This document shows, in pieces, positions 1 through 8,252 of a stretch of DNA of 64,000 bases (positions are counted from its first letter, which is position 1; each line of letters opens with the position of its first letter). Origin of the DNA: Variovorax paradoxus (GTDB lineage: Bacteria > Pseudomonadota > Gammaproteobacteria > Burkholderiales > Burkholderiaceae_C); NCBI GenBank assembly GCA_016806145.1, contig CP063167.1:1298501-1362500 (forward strand). The letters are read 5' to 3'. The notes under the pieces are model-generated. The model had not been told where the DNA came from. It saw only the letters and a program-made list of their open reading frames with translations, and did no database searches. The position numbers and the translations under genes were made by a program.

Positions 1-2
1 CG

Positions 3-683
3 CAGCGCGACTTTGCCGCGGTCGCCGCCAAGAACTCGTTCCATGGGAGTCTCAACCCGAAGGCGCAGTTTCAGGAAGTCCTCACCATCGAGCAGGTACT
101 CGCTGCGCCTCTCATCGTGGATCCCATGACGCGGCCGATGTGTGCGCCGATCGGAGACGGCGCCGCGGCGCTCGTCCTGATGTCCGAAAGCGCGGTGAAG
201 AGGCTTGGCATCCAGGAAAGAGTTCGTGTTCTCTCCTCCGTGCTGGCCTCTGGCTGGGACTACACCGACGATGACCCTGCACGGCTGGCGCCGGCTGTCG
301 CGGCCCAGGCCTATGAATTGGCCGGTGTGGGGCCGGTCGATCTCGACCTCGTCGAGCTGCATGATGCCGGCGCCCCGGCCGAACTGATCTATTACGAGCA
401 CCTGGGGCTCGCGGCTTCGGGCGAAGCTGCTGCGTTGCTCGACAGCGGCGCGACGCGGCTGGGCGGCCGTGTCCCCGTGAACCCGTCGGGCGGGCTGCTG
501 CGCAAAGGCCATCCGATCGGCGCTTCGGGGTGCGCGCAGTTGGTCGAGCTCACCGACCAGTTGCGCGGGCGTTGCGGTGCGCGTCAGGTGATCGGTGCCC
601 GTACCGCGCTGGCGGAGAACGGCGGAGGCTGGATTGGCGACGATGCGGCGGCGATCGTCATCAGCGTGCTTCAGAAGGCGTGA
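3..683 (+). CDS. Thiolase, SCP2/lipid-transfer type (5' partial)
   Basis: The C-terminal 226 residues of a thiolase; the reading frame is already open at the window edge, so the N-terminus with the nucleophilic cysteine lies outside. The signature NPSGGLLRKGHPIGASG near base 485-535 is the C-terminal thiolase motif, with the active-site histidine in GHP. The first visible residues also fit the family (AAKNSFHGSLNPKAQ). Thiolases of this type cleave 3-ketoacyl-CoA with CoA to release acetyl- or propionyl-CoA. The stop lies 4 bases before the acyl-CoA ligase start, so the genes are co-transcribed. The family is clear; the substrate (fatty, sterol side chain or aromatic side chain) cannot be told. 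Confidence 0.88.
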   Translation, partial: QRDFAAVAAKNSFHGSLNPKAQFQEVLTIEQVLAAPLIVDPMTRPMCAPIGDGAAALVLMSESAVKRLGIQERVRVLSSVLASGWDYTDDDPARLAPAVAAQAYELAGVGPVDLDLVELHDAGAPAELIYYEHLGLAASGEAAALLDSGATRLGGRVPVNPSGGLLRKGHPIGASGCAQLVELTDQLRGRCGARQVIGARTALAENGGGWIGDDAAAIVISVLQKA

Positions 684-687
684 TGCA

Positions 688-2322
688 ATGAGCAGCAAGT
701 CCCACGTCAACCTGGCTTCGATCATTTCGGAGTTTGCCCGGTCGCAGCCGGAGCGCGAAGCGCTCGTGTTCGAATGCGGTGCGGCGCTGCCCGATGTCAC
801 GCGCACTTATGGCCAGCTATGGCGAAACGGCCAGGCCCTGGCGCGCGGCCTGCGTCGCCGCGGCGTGGGACCGGGCAGCGTGCTGGCGCTCCTGATGGCC
901 AACCACGCCGAATTCGTCGACCTGCTGGTCGCTGCATCGTTGCTGCGCGCGGTCCTGGTTCCGATCGATCCACGCACCAAGGGGGAGAAACTCGCCTTCA
1001 TGGTCGCCAATTCGAAGGCGACCGGACTGGTCGCGGCCGACTACGCGCTGCGTCACGTCGAAGATGCACTGGATGGCGCGGCCGAGGTGGCATGGGTCGC
1101 CGCGCTCCCCACCGACGAGGGCCCGGGCCGCGCCCTGTGGGCGCCGCGCGTCGAGTGCTACGCCGATCTTTGCCTGGACGCGGGTGAGGACCTGCCCCTT
1201 CCGGAGTCCAACGGCGCCGACAGGATGTTGATCCTTCACACCTCCGGCACCACGGGCGACCCCAAGGGCATCGTCATGACGCAGAGGCGCTTCTGCGAGA
1301 CCGCCGCTGCCGCGCTGAGGGGATTCGGCTACCAGGCGAGCGACCGACTCTATTCCGGACTGTCGTTGACCCATGCCAACGCGCTGCAGGTGACCCTGGC
1401 GCCGGCGCTCCTGGGCGGCCTGCCCGTGGTGTTCTCGCGTCGCTTCACGCGCTCCAGGTTGTGGGACCTCACGCGCAGATACGGATGCACGACCTTCACG
1501 GTGCTGGGTGGCATGCCGACCTCGATCTACGCCGAGCCGGCGAAGGCCGACGATGCGGACAACCCCGTGCGGCTCGTCGTCTCGGCGGGGATGCCTGCCA
1601 CCCTGTGGGAGCGGTTCGAGCGGCGCTTCGACGTACGGATCCTCGAGTTCTACGGATCGGCCGAAGGAGGCCTCGCGATCAAGCCATTGGGTGAAGGCCC
1701 CGTCGGCAGCATCGGCCGCATCGCGTCGCACTTCATCCATCGCATCGTCGACGACGCGGGCATGGATGTGTCGCAAGGCCATCCCGGCGAGCTCTGGCTG
1801 CGCCCTGCGGATGGCTCGCCCTTTCAGATCGAGTATGTCGGCGACCCCGAGGCTTCCGCTCGCAAGGGCGAAGGCGGGTGGCTGCACATGGGTGACGTGG
1901 TTCGTGAAGACGCCGACGGATGGCTGTTCTTCGAGTACCGCAAGGGCGGGGGCGTTCGCCGCAATGGCGACTTCATCAGCACCGCCTATGTCGAGAAGGC
2001 CATCGTCGATTCGGGCCTGGTCTGCGATGTGTTCGTGTATGGCATTCCGGCCGCCTCGGGTGCGGCCGGTGAAAAGGATGTCGTGGCTGCAGTCGTGTCG
2101 GCACCGGATGTGCAGCTCGACGTGCAGGCGCTCTTCCGATGCTGTCGCACGGCGCTCGAGGCGAACTTCGTGCCGAGCTTCATCCAGGTGGTATCGGAGA
2201 TCCCAAAGACGGCATCCGAAAAACCCCTGGAACGCCTGCTCGCTCAAGCCCTGGTCGATCGCCCCGAAAACGTTCACACCGAGCGCAAGGCGCTGACGGA
2301 CGGCGCGAGGGCGACGTCATGA
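688..2322 (+). CDS. Acyl-CoA ligase (AMP-forming, ANL superfamily)
   Basis: Activates a carboxylic acid to its CoA thioester through an acyl-adenylate. The 544-residue protein has the ATP-binding motif TSGTTGDPKG at about residues 184-193, the adenylate motif YGSAEGG near 321, and a HMGDVVREDADG hinge region. The C-terminal lysine motif is degenerate (IPKTASEKPLERLL). The frame is open upstream, but ATG 688 begins the normal N-terminus and lies just after the thiolase stop. Its last codon overlaps the next start (ATGA). It resembles the carnitine/crotonobetaine CoA ligase branch, but the operon (thiolase plus two dehydrogenases) suggests activation of an acid for beta-oxidation-like breakdown. 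The substrate is unknown. Confidence 0.88.
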   Translation: MSSKSHVNLASIISEFARSQPEREALVFECGAALPDVTRTYGQLWRNGQALARGLRRRGVGPGSVLALLMANHAEFVDLLVAASLLRAVLVPIDPRTKGEKLAFMVANSKATGLVAADYALRHVEDALDGAAEVAWVAALPTDEGPGRALWAPRVECYADLCLDAGEDLPLPESNGADRMLILHTSGTTGDPKGIVMTQRRFCETAAAALRGFGYQASDRLYSGLSLTHANALQVTLAPALLGGLPVVFSRRFTRSRLWDLTRRYGCTTFTVLGGMPTSIYAEPAKADDADNPVRLVVSAGMPATLWERFERRFDVRILEFYGSAEGGLAIKPLGEGPVGSIGRIASHFIHRIVDDAGMDVSQGHPGELWLRPADGSPFQIEYVGDPEASARKGEGGWLHMGDVVREDADGWLFFEYRKGGGVRRNGDFISTAYVEKAIVDSGLVCDVFVYGIPAASGAAGEKDVVAAVVSAPDVQLDVQALFRCCRTALEANFVPSFIQVVSEIPKTASEKPLERLLAQALVDRPENVHTERKALTDGARATS

Positions 2323-3101
2323 AGCTGGACAGAAATGTGTCGGCCATCGTGACCGGTGCGAGCAAGGGCCTGGGTGCGGCAACCGCCATTCGACTGGCAT
2401 CCTTGGGTGTCAAGGTGGCGCTGCTCGACCTGGACGTGGAGGCTGGAGAGTCACTGGCCCGCCAGATAGGGGGCGTCTTCTGCGATGCCGACGTGACGTC
2501 GGACGAAAGCGTCGAACGGGCGCTTGCTCGAGCCCGCCAGGCCAATGGCCAGGAACGCATCCTGGTCAACTGCGCGGGCGTCGTGCACGCCCACAAGGCC
2601 GCGGGACGCGACAAGCTCACCGGCGCTGTGCGGCACTACCCGATGGCCGAGTACGAGCGGGTGATTCAGGTCAACTTGCTCGGGACCTTTCGCTGCATCG
2701 CGAAGTCGGCGGCCGGCATGCTGGAACTGGACCGCTTGCCGAGCGGCGAGCGCGGCGCGATCGTCAACACCGCTTCGATCTCGGCGGACGAAGGCCAGAT
2801 GGGGCAGGCCGCTTACGCCGCATCGAAGGCAGGCGTCGCGGGCATGACCCTGCCCATTGCGAGGGACTTCGCGGGCGAGGGCATACGGGTCAACGCGATC
2901 AAGCCTGGCTTCTTCGACACGCCGATGCTGCGGACAGGACCCGAACATGTGAGGCGAGCACTGGAGGCCTCGGTGCCGTTTCCGAAGCGCGTCGGCGAGC
3001 CCGGGGAGTTCGCCCAGCTGGTCGAGTTTCTCTTGACCAATGACTACATGAATGGTGAATGCGTGCGCCTCGATGGCGCGGTAAGGATGAGCCCGAGATG
3101 A
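2319..3101 (+). CDS. SDR dehydrogenase, 3-hydroxyacyl-CoA dehydrogenase type II-like
   Basis: A 260-residue classical short-chain dehydrogenase. The nucleotide-binding motif TGASKGLG is at residues 12-19 and an acidic LLDLD follows the second strand, which favours NAD+. The catalytic pair is Tyr166 and Lys170 (YAASK). The long insertion with a QVNLLGTF helix and the GFFDTPML region resemble HSD10-type 3-hydroxyacyl-CoA dehydrogenases, which oxidise 3-hydroxyacyl-CoA to 3-ketoacyl-CoA, the substrate of the neighbouring thiolase. It starts inside the ligase stop (ATGA) and its stop overlaps the next start in the same way, so translation is probably coupled. Specificity is inferred from context. 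Confidence 0.85.
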   Translation: MKLDRNVSAIVTGASKGLGAATAIRLASLGVKVALLDLDVEAGESLARQIGGVFCDADVTSDESVERALARARQANGQERILVNCAGVVHAHKAAGRDKLTGAVRHYPMAEYERVIQVNLLGTFRCIAKSAAGMLELDRLPSGERGAIVNTASISADEGQMGQAAYAASKAGVAGMTLPIARDFAGEGIRVNAIKPGFFDTPMLRTGPEHVRRALEASVPFPKRVGEPGEFAQLVEFLLTNDYMNGECVRLDGAVRMSPR

Positions 3102-3919
3102 GCCAACCTCTACAGTCCAGAATCGCGCTGATCTTCGGCGCGGGTGCGGCCGAAAGCGGCCCCGGAAACGGCGCGGCGATCGCCATCAGAATGGCAAGCC
3201 AGGGCGCGGTGGTGTTCGCTGCCGACAGAGACCTGGAGGCCGCGCGCCGCACCCAGCGGCTGGCGCGCGAGCAAGGGGGCCTCTGTGAAGTGATCGAGGC
3301 CGACGTGTGCAGCGAGCCCGCGATTCGCGAAGCGGTGAGCCGGGCACAGGAAGTCAACGGGAGCATCGATATTCTCGTGAACAACGTCGGCGTCGTGATC
3401 CAGGGCGGGCCCGAGGAGCTCAGTGTCGAAGATTGGGACCGTTCGTTTGCGTTGAACGCGCGATCGGCCTTCTTGGCCCTCAAGCACGTGCTTCCGATCA
3501 TGAGCCGTGCGGGGCGAGGGGCCATCGTGCAGGTGTCGTCCATCGCGAGCACGCGCGCTGGCGTATCCGGCGCCTGCGCCTATCACGCGAGCAAGGCGGC
3601 GCTGAATGCGCTCGGGATGACCGTGGCGATGCACTATGCAGCCCGTGGCATCCGGTGCAACAACATCCTGCTCGGACTGATGGATACCGCGCTCGTGCGA
3701 GAGCAACTGGCGGGAGCCCATGCGCAAGGACTGGACCATCTGCTGAAGACGCGCAACGCGACTTGTCCGCCTGGCGCAATGGGCTCGCCGTGGGACGCCG
3801 CGGAAGCCGCGGCCTTCCTTGCGAGCGACGCGGCACGCTACATCAACGGCACGGACATCTTCGTGGATGGCGGACTGCACAACCAGATCGTCGCGCCGGT
3901 TTTCAAGTCCGGCGCCTGA
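3098..3919 (+). CDS. SDR family oxidoreductase
   Basis: A 273-residue classical SDR. The dinucleotide fold starts at residues 8-20, with an unusual glycine motif (GAGAAESGPGNG rather than TGxxxGxG). NNVGV lies near residue 90 and the catalytic Tyr162/Lys166 is in YHASK. The ATG overlaps the stop of the previous SDR gene (ATGA). The altered glycine loop, with an extra Pro-Gly, is seen in SDRs that act on larger CoA or cyclic substrates; that is a family impression only. Likely a second dehydrogenase or reductase step on the same pathway. The substrate cannot be told. Confidence 0.82.
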   Translation: MSQPLQSRIALIFGAGAAESGPGNGAAIAIRMASQGAVVFAADRDLEAARRTQRLAREQGGLCEVIEADVCSEPAIREAVSRAQEVNGSIDILVNNVGVVIQGGPEELSVEDWDRSFALNARSAFLALKHVLPIMSRAGRGAIVQVSSIASTRAGVSGACAYHASKAALNALGMTVAMHYAARGIRCNNILLGLMDTALVREQLAGAHAQGLDHLLKTRNATCPPGAMGSPWDAAEAAAFLASDAARYINGTDIFVDGGLHNQIVAPVFKSGA

Positions 3920-3972
3920 GCCGCGCAGGCATCGAGCCCGGCCATCGAGCGACAGAACGCAAGGATTCGACC

Positions 3973-4476
3973 ATGACATTCGCGACCGCGGATATTTCCG
4001 ATGACGACCCGCTTTCGTGCGAGCTCTGCGATGCCCCTTTCCGTGATTTCGGACGGCGGCGCACCTTCTGGGGTCAAGCGGTGACGCTCAAGGTCCGTGA
4101 TGACCACCGCGCCGGCGTCGAAGCCTGCCTCGAGCCTGGCCATGGAAGGATCCTGGTCATCGATGGCAGCGGCTCGCGTGCTGTCGCGCTGTTCGGCGGA
4201 ACCATGGCATCCATCGCCGTGCGAAACGGTTGGGCGGGCGCCATCGTCTTCGGGGCGATCCGTGACGCCGAGGAAATCGCTACCTACGATCTCGGCGTCA
4301 AGGCGCTGTGCACGACGCCACGCAGTTCGGCGGTGAGATCTCCCCATGAGCGCGACGTCGCGGTGTCTTTCGGCGAGGTCACGATCGAGCCGGGTGCATG
4401 GATCTACGCGGACGCTGACGGCGTGTTGGTGCGCCAGGCTCGGTACGAACCGCCTGTCATTGCTTATCAGGTTTGA
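3973..4476 (+). CDS. RraA-like protein (possible aldolase/decarboxylase)
   Basis: A 167-residue RraA-fold protein. Visible family blocks are TADISDDDP at the N-terminus, GQAVTLKV, GRILVIDGSGSRAVALFGG, NGWAGAIVFGAIRD and the C-terminal GAWIYADADGVLV. RraA itself inhibits RNase E, but catabolic-operon members of the fold are 4-hydroxy-4-methyl-2-oxoglutarate aldolases or oxaloacetate decarboxylases. The Gly-rich loop and the Arg-Asp of GAIRD are the places where those enzymes bind the keto-acid and metal. It follows the SDR genes after 53 bases, so it is probably the last gene of the operon. An enzymatic role is more likely here than RNase control, but this is inference. Confidence 0.8.
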   Translation: MTFATADISDDDPLSCELCDAPFRDFGRRRTFWGQAVTLKVRDDHRAGVEACLEPGHGRILVIDGSGSRAVALFGGTMASIAVRNGWAGAIVFGAIRDAEEIATYDLGVKALCTTPRSSAVRSPHERDVAVSFGEVTIEPGAWIYADADGVLVRQARYEPPVIAYQV

Positions 4477-4497
4477 CGGCGCTCAAAGGAGCGCGTC
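4475..4497. terminator. Hairpin at the end of the ligase/SDR operon
   Basis: GCGCTC (4479-4484) pairs with GAGCGC (4489-4494) around AAAG, extended by GAC/GTC with one bulge. It overlaps the RraA-like stop codon and lies between convergent genes. No T-run follows, so it is a weak terminator candidate or an mRNA 3' end structure. Confidence 0.35.
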
Positions 4498-4640
4498 GGC
4501 AAGAAACGACGAATTGCGTTAGTTCAGCTTCTGGAGAACTGCATCCGAGACAGAGGCTCACGGGCCTCGGATGCTGATTGCCGGAGTCGAACGTGCTCGC
4601 ACGGTGCCGGGTCGTGGATGCGCTGCACTCGCTCAGGAGT

Positions 4641-5234
4641 TCATGGTTCCAAAGCCTGCGAGATCGCCGCGCCGGCAAGTCTTGCGGTGGACAGCAAGCG
4701 GTCCAAGCCCTGACCGTGACGAGCGCTGGCCGACATGCCGGCCATGACAGTGCTCACGAAGTCCGTCAACCGGTCCGCTTCCAACGGGTGTTGCTTGGCA
4801 ATGTACTGGTGAATCAGATCTTGCGCCGCGACGTGGTAGCCACAGGCAGCCTCGCGCGCATCCTGGTCGTTGCAGTGGGTGCCTTCGAGCACAAGACAGC
4901 CAGTGGCGGCGGCATCGGCGGCGTACGCACGTGCGGCGCGGTCTAAAACCTCCGCAAGTGACACTGCCAGAGGCCGTTCAGTGCTCAAGATCTGGGTGAG
5001 CGGGATAGCGCCGGTGGTGGCATAGCGCTCAAGGACACGCGCGTACAGGCTGGCCTTGCTCCCGAACGCCGCATAGAAGCTGGGCGGGTTGATGCCCAGC
5101 GCCTTGGTGAGGTCCACCACGCCAACGGCATCGTAGCCCCGCTGATGAAACAGTCGTTGGGCTGTGGCGAGTGCTTCGTCCGGGTCGAAACGGCGCGGGC
5201 GACCTCGGGCGCGAGAAATATTTGTAGTCGTCAT
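4641..5234 (-). CDS. bdcR: TetR-family repressor BdcR-like
   Basis: A 197-residue TetR-family repressor. The helix-turn-helix lies at about residues 20-60 (DEALATAQRLFHQRGYDAV, then INPPSFYAAFGSKASLY). It has the C-terminal TetR_C_11 pattern seen in BdcR (GCLVLEGTHCNDQDAREAA). It is divergent from a BdcA-type SDR, the arrangement of the E. coli bdcR/bdcA pair, and the two proteins match that pair closely as I remember it. Its start codon lies inside an operator-like palindrome (5221-5240), so it probably represses itself. In E. coli this pair is linked to biofilm dispersal; the ligand is not evident here. Confidence 0.85.
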   Translation of the reverse strand: MTTTNISRARGRPRRFDPDEALATAQRLFHQRGYDAVGVVDLTKALGINPPSFYAAFGSKASLYARVLERYATTGAIPLTQILSTERPLAVSLAEVLDRAARAYAADAAATGCLVLEGTHCNDQDAREAACGYHVAAQDLIHQYIAKQHPLEADRLTDFVSTVMAGMSASARHGQGLDRLLSTARLAGAAISQALEP

Positions 5235-5240
5235 TACAAA
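5221..5240. promoter_or_regulatory. Operator-like palindrome 1 (bdcR start)
   Basis: TTTGTA-N8-TACAAA, a perfect 6-8-6 inverted repeat that covers the bdcR start codon. It has the same spacing and half-sites as the palindrome at 5265-5284. Confidence 0.6.
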
Positions 5241-5244
5241 ATCC

Positions 5245-5274
5245 TTGACTGCGCTGAAGTTGTTTTTGTATTCT
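5245..5274 (+). promoter_or_regulatory. Sigma-70-type promoter of bdcA
   Basis: TTGACT (5245-5250) and TATTCT (5269-5274) are separated by 18 bases. The -10 element overlaps operator-like palindrome 2, so a bound repressor would block the promoter. A good ribosome site AAGGAG (5291-5296) precedes the bdcA ATG. Confidence 0.5.
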
Positions 5275-5284
5275 CCACTACATT
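5265..5284. promoter_or_regulatory. Operator-like palindrome 2 (bdcA promoter)
   Basis: TTTGTA-N8-TACATT has the same 6-8-6 geometry as the site at 5221-5240, 44 bases away (about four helix turns). It overlaps the -10 element of bdcA. Confidence 0.55.
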
Positions 5285-5301
5285 AATGTGAAGGAGCAAT
5301 C

Positions 5302-6015
5302 ATGTCGGCGTTCGAGGGCAAATCTGTGTTGGTGCTTGGCGGCAGTCGGGGAATCGGGGCAGCGATCGTACGGCGCTTCGCCCGGGACGGCGCGCAGGTG
5401 ACATTCACCTACGCTGGCTCACCTGAGGCGGCACATTCTCTCGCCAGCGAAACAGGCAGCCGAGCATTCTTGGCTGACAGCGCTGACCGTGATGCGGTCA
5501 TCGAACGGGTCCGGGCCAGCGGCCCGCTGGATGTGCTCGTCGTGAATTCGGGCATTGCCCTGTTCGGCGATGCGCTGGAACAGGACCCCGATGCGGTGGA
5601 TCGCTTGTTCCGTATAAACGTCCACGCGCCGTACCACGCATCGGTGGAGGCGGCGCGGCGAATGCCCCAAGGCGGCCGGATCATCGTGATCGGATCGGTC
5701 AATGGCGACCGCATGCCGATCGCGGGCATGGCGTCGTATGCGCTGAGCAAGTCCGCGCTTCAAGGAATGGCTCGAGGGCTGGCGCGGGATTTCGGACCGC
5801 GTGGCATCACCATCAACATCGTGCAGCCGGGGCCGATCGACACGGAAGCTAACCCGGAGAACGGTCCAATGAAGGACCTGATGCACAGTTTCATGGCGAT
5901 CAAGCGCCATGGTCGCTCGGACGAGGTCGCAGGCATGGTCGCCTGGCTGGCCGGGCCGGAGGCCAGTTTCGTGACCGGTGCCATGCACACGATCGACGGC
6001 GCTTTTGGGGCCTGA
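5302..6015 (+). CDS. bdcA: SDR oxidoreductase BdcA-like
   Basis: A 237-residue SDR. The glycine motif GGSRGIG is at about residues 13-19, NSGIA is near 81, and the catalytic YALSK is near 148-152. The segment MPQGGRIIVIGSVNGDRMP and the C-terminus ASFVTGAMHTIDGAFGA are characteristic of E. coli BdcA, reported to bind cyclic di-GMP and promote biofilm dispersal. The start is set by AAGGAG five bases upstream of ATG 5302. It is divergent from bdcR, the expected repressor. Whether it is a working dehydrogenase or a nucleotide-binding regulator cannot be decided from sequence; the catalytic Tyr and Lys are present. Confidence 0.87.
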   Translation: MSAFEGKSVLVLGGSRGIGAAIVRRFARDGAQVTFTYAGSPEAAHSLASETGSRAFLADSADRDAVIERVRASGPLDVLVVNSGIALFGDALEQDPDAVDRLFRINVHAPYHASVEAARRMPQGGRIIVIGSVNGDRMPIAGMASYALSKSALQGMARGLARDFGPRGITINIVQPGPIDTEANPENGPMKDLMHSFMAIKRHGRSDEVAGMVAWLAGPEASFVTGAMHTIDGAFGA

Positions 6016-6352
6016 ACCGGCCGCTCCGCCCTCGCGCGCTTCATCCTGGACGCGGTCGGTCGAGCTGTCACACGCGCGTAGCGTCGGGCCCGACGCGTCC
6101 ACACGATGCTCGACTGTTGAGTTCCCTGGATTCCTGTCCCTCGGTCTCGCCGAGCTGTTCCATCAAGACCATCTTGCCGTGCATCGTCGATGCCGAGGAC
6201 CTGTAACACGTCCTTGGCCAAGTCAATGGGAATAGCCGTGATATTCATAACGACGCCCCGGTTCAGGCGGTGGGTGACACCGCCACTTTGTCAGGTTCTC
6301 TCAACTGCGGGTGGAGGGCGTACGTCCCATTGCTTATGATTAGACTACGGCC
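6016..6352. other. Intergenic stretch with insertion-sequence debris
   Basis: No intact gene. It holds a decayed IS110 transposase N-terminus on the minus strand (6150-6248). The 100 bases before the carbonic anhydrase should carry its promoter, but only a possible -10 (TATGAT, 6335-6340) is seen, without a convincing -35. Confidence 0.6.
6150..6248 (-). pseudogene. IS110-family transposase, N-terminal fragment
   Basis: Reading the minus strand from 6248 gives MNITAIPIDLAKDVLQVLG then IDDA, the conserved start of IS110-type transposases, whose catalytic DEDD fold begins with the Asp of IDLAK. After IDDA the match continues only in another frame (HGKMVLMEQL), so a frameshift is present, and the rest is missing. 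Remnant only, not functional. Confidence 0.65.
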
Positions 6353-6997
6353 ATGCAAGACATCATTGCCGGCTTTCTTCGCTTCCAGGCGGAAATATTC
6401 CCCACTCGTAAAGAGCTCTTCAGGGAGTTGGCAAAGAGCCAGACCCCAAAGGCGTTGTTCATCTCGTGTTCGGACAGTCGGATGGTGCCCGAGCTCGTTA
6501 CGCAACGGGAGCCGGGAGATCTGTTTGTCATGCGCAACGCAGGCAACATCGTTCCTTCATTCGGTCCAGAACCCGGAGGCGTCTCGGCAACCGTTGAGTT
6601 CGCCGTGTCAGCCTTGAAGGTCAGCGACATCGTCATCTGCGGGCATTCTGATTGTGGCGCCATGAAGGCGATTGCAACCTGTGCCTGCATGGACACGATG
6701 CCTGCTGTAAAGTCTTGGCTGCGCTACGCTGATGCCGCCCGCATGATCAATGAAGCGAAGCCTCACGCGGACGAACGCTCGCGCGTAGATGGCATGGTGC
6801 GGGAGAACGTACTCGCCCAATTGAACAACTTGCGAACGCACCCGTCTGTTGCGCTTGCAATTGCCCAGGGTACGCTGACTCTGCACGGCTGGGTCTACGA
6901 CATTGAGAGCGGATCGATCGAAGCGTTCGAGATAGGGGCGAATCGTTTTGTGCCGTTGGCGAATCATCCAGCGGCTAGAAAGCTGGATAAAGCCTGA
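6353..6997 (+). CDS. Beta-class carbonic anhydrase
   Basis: A 214-residue beta-carbonic anhydrase that interconverts CO2 and bicarbonate in the cytoplasm. Zinc ligands are visible: Cys39 of CSDSR, with the Asp41/Arg43 dyad, and His98 and Cys101 of GHSDCGAM. The RNAGN motif near residue 61 and the C-terminal GWVYDIESG block are typical. Length is normal. It stands alone among insertion-sequence debris, with no cyanase gene beside it, so a general role in supplying bicarbonate is likely, although the CynT subgroup is the closest in pattern. Confidence 0.93.
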   Translation: MQDIIAGFLRFQAEIFPTRKELFRELAKSQTPKALFISCSDSRMVPELVTQREPGDLFVMRNAGNIVPSFGPEPGGVSATVEFAVSALKVSDIVICGHSDCGAMKAIATCACMDTMPAVKSWLRYADAARMINEAKPHADERSRVDGMVRENVLAQLNNLRTHPSVALAIAQGTLTLHGWVYDIESGSIEAFEIGANRFVPLANHPAARKLDKA

Positions 6998-7279
6998 TAG
7001 CGAGCCACCAAATCTCGTGTAGCAATGAATGGCACGCCTTTTATTCTGGAGCGATGGTGAGCCCAAGGCCGGACGCAGTCCGCAACCCGTGGCGGGGACC
7101 GCGGACTTCCTGAATGCCTTCGTCCGTGGATTGATGTTCGCGGCGCGTGGCCACTTCGGCGCCACGTATTACGTACCGATGGTGGTTGTCCCGCCACTAA
7201 AGATCGGCCACTTTTTCATCCCAGCGAAGCTCCGGGTGGGGCCGAAGTACGGAACACCGGCTCGAGCTCGAGTCATCGG

Positions 7280-7490
7280 CCGAAATCCCCGTCCTCGGCC
7301 ACCAGCGATGCCGAAGCAGATCGTCAGCCGTTGGCGAGTATGCGCGTGGATGCGCGTCAGCACGTTGCGGAAGTACACCCGCGGATCCCGGCCATTGAGC
7401 TCGGCAGCCTGCACCAGGCTCATCATTGCTGACGCTCACCCGCAGGCGAGTGGCCGTCCACGAACAGCCAATTCTTCGTGTCGACTTTCC
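7280..7490 (-). pseudogene. IS66-family transposase, C-terminal fragment
   Basis: On the minus strand three frames each carry part of the IS66 C-terminal domain: KNWLFVDGHSPAGERQQ, then MMSLVQAAELNGRDPRVYF (the conserved SLIxTAKLNGxDP block), then ADDLLRHRWWP (the ELLPHRW end). Reading them together needs at least two frameshifts, so the gene is dead. Upstream parts are absent. Confidence 0.7.
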
Positions 7491-7578
7491 AGGGCTTGAT
7501 CTGTCCGGTCGATCAGGTTTCCTTCGATGGACACCGCTCCATGCTGCAGGCGCTGTCAGGCGAGACAGCAAACTGCCC

Positions 7579-7610
7579 ACTTGGCGACTTGGCGACTTGG
7601 CGACTTGGGG
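7579..7610. repeat. Short tandem repeat, 8-bp unit x4
   Basis: Three exact copies of ACTTGGCG followed by ACTTGGGG. It lies in non-coding sequence next to the IS66 remnant; probably replication slippage without function. Confidence 0.8.
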
Positions 7611-7835
7611 AGTCAAGCCTCTTGCTGGCGGGAGGCCATATGCAGCCAGGAGTGATGGAATCAGGTCGCAGGACTCTTTCAGAGCCGCCTCGAGCGTAAA
7701 CAACAGCCGGTCGGCATTGTCGAGGCGGTAGCCCTCTTGCTTCAGCACGAAACGCAGAGCGTGGGGAAGTGACGGAGAGGACCCGCGCTCTTCGATCTTT
7801 TGAAGCCTGCTGTTGCCAATCTCTCCTCGTCAACT

Positions 7836-8249
7836 TTAATTCTGCGGCAGGTCTTCGTCAGCCGGATCCGGCAGCGAAAATACGGCCTGGGCCTCGATCA
7901 CCGCGCCGAGCGGCAGCGAAGCGACACCTACCGCGCTGCGCGCGGGGTAGGGCGCAGTGAAATGTCCGACCATCCATGCGTTGACTAGCGGCCAGATCGA
8001 CAGGTCGACGAGGTAGACGGTCAGCTGCACTGCATCGTCCAGACGTGATCCCGCGGCCTCCGCAATGGCCTGAAGGTTGCGAAACACCTGCTCGACCTGC
8101 CCCTCGGCGCTCTGGACCAGCGCCATCGTCCGAGGATCGATGCCGATCTGTCCAGCCGTGTGCACCATGCGTCCCGCGACGATGGCCTGTGAATAGGTTC
8201 CCATGGCGGCGGGCGCGTTCGGCGTGGCAATGGCGTGGCGGGCAGCCAT
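7836..8249 (-). CDS. RidA-family enamine/imine deaminase
   Basis: A 137-residue RidA (YjgF/YER057c/UK114) protein. RidA proteins hydrolyse reactive enamines and imines released by PLP enzymes, such as 2-aminoacrylate, to keto acids plus ammonia. Visible: the N-terminal GTYSQA block, GQIGIDP, the substrate-carboxylate arginine Arg104 in PARSAVGV, and Glu119 in IEAQAV, so the active site looks complete. It lies 3 bases after a SelA-like PLP enzyme gene and is last in an importer operon, which suggests a dedicated role in clearing that enzyme's enamine product. Confidence 0.88.
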   Translation of the reverse strand: MAARHAIATPNAPAAMGTYSQAIVAGRMVHTAGQIGIDPRTMALVQSAEGQVEQVFRNLQAIAEAAGSRLDDAVQLTVYLVDLSIWPLVNAWMVGHFTAPYPARSAVGVASLPLGAVIEAQAVFSLPDPADEDLPQN

Positions 8250-8252
8250 AAT

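Larger units (their letters stand above)
6998..7835. other. Gene-poor stretch with IS66 debris
   Basis: No intact gene is supported over 838 bases. The minus strand holds the decayed C-terminus of an IS66 transposase (about 7280-7490). An 8-bp tandem repeat lies at 7579-7610. The remaining sequence shows only short, mutually overlapping frames without recognisable domains. Confidence 0.6.

Noticed and set aside
817..2277. Open frame of 486 codons on the minus strand
   Set aside because: It is antisense to a well-supported acyl-CoA ligase and has no recognisable domain; GC-rich codon bias opens this frame.
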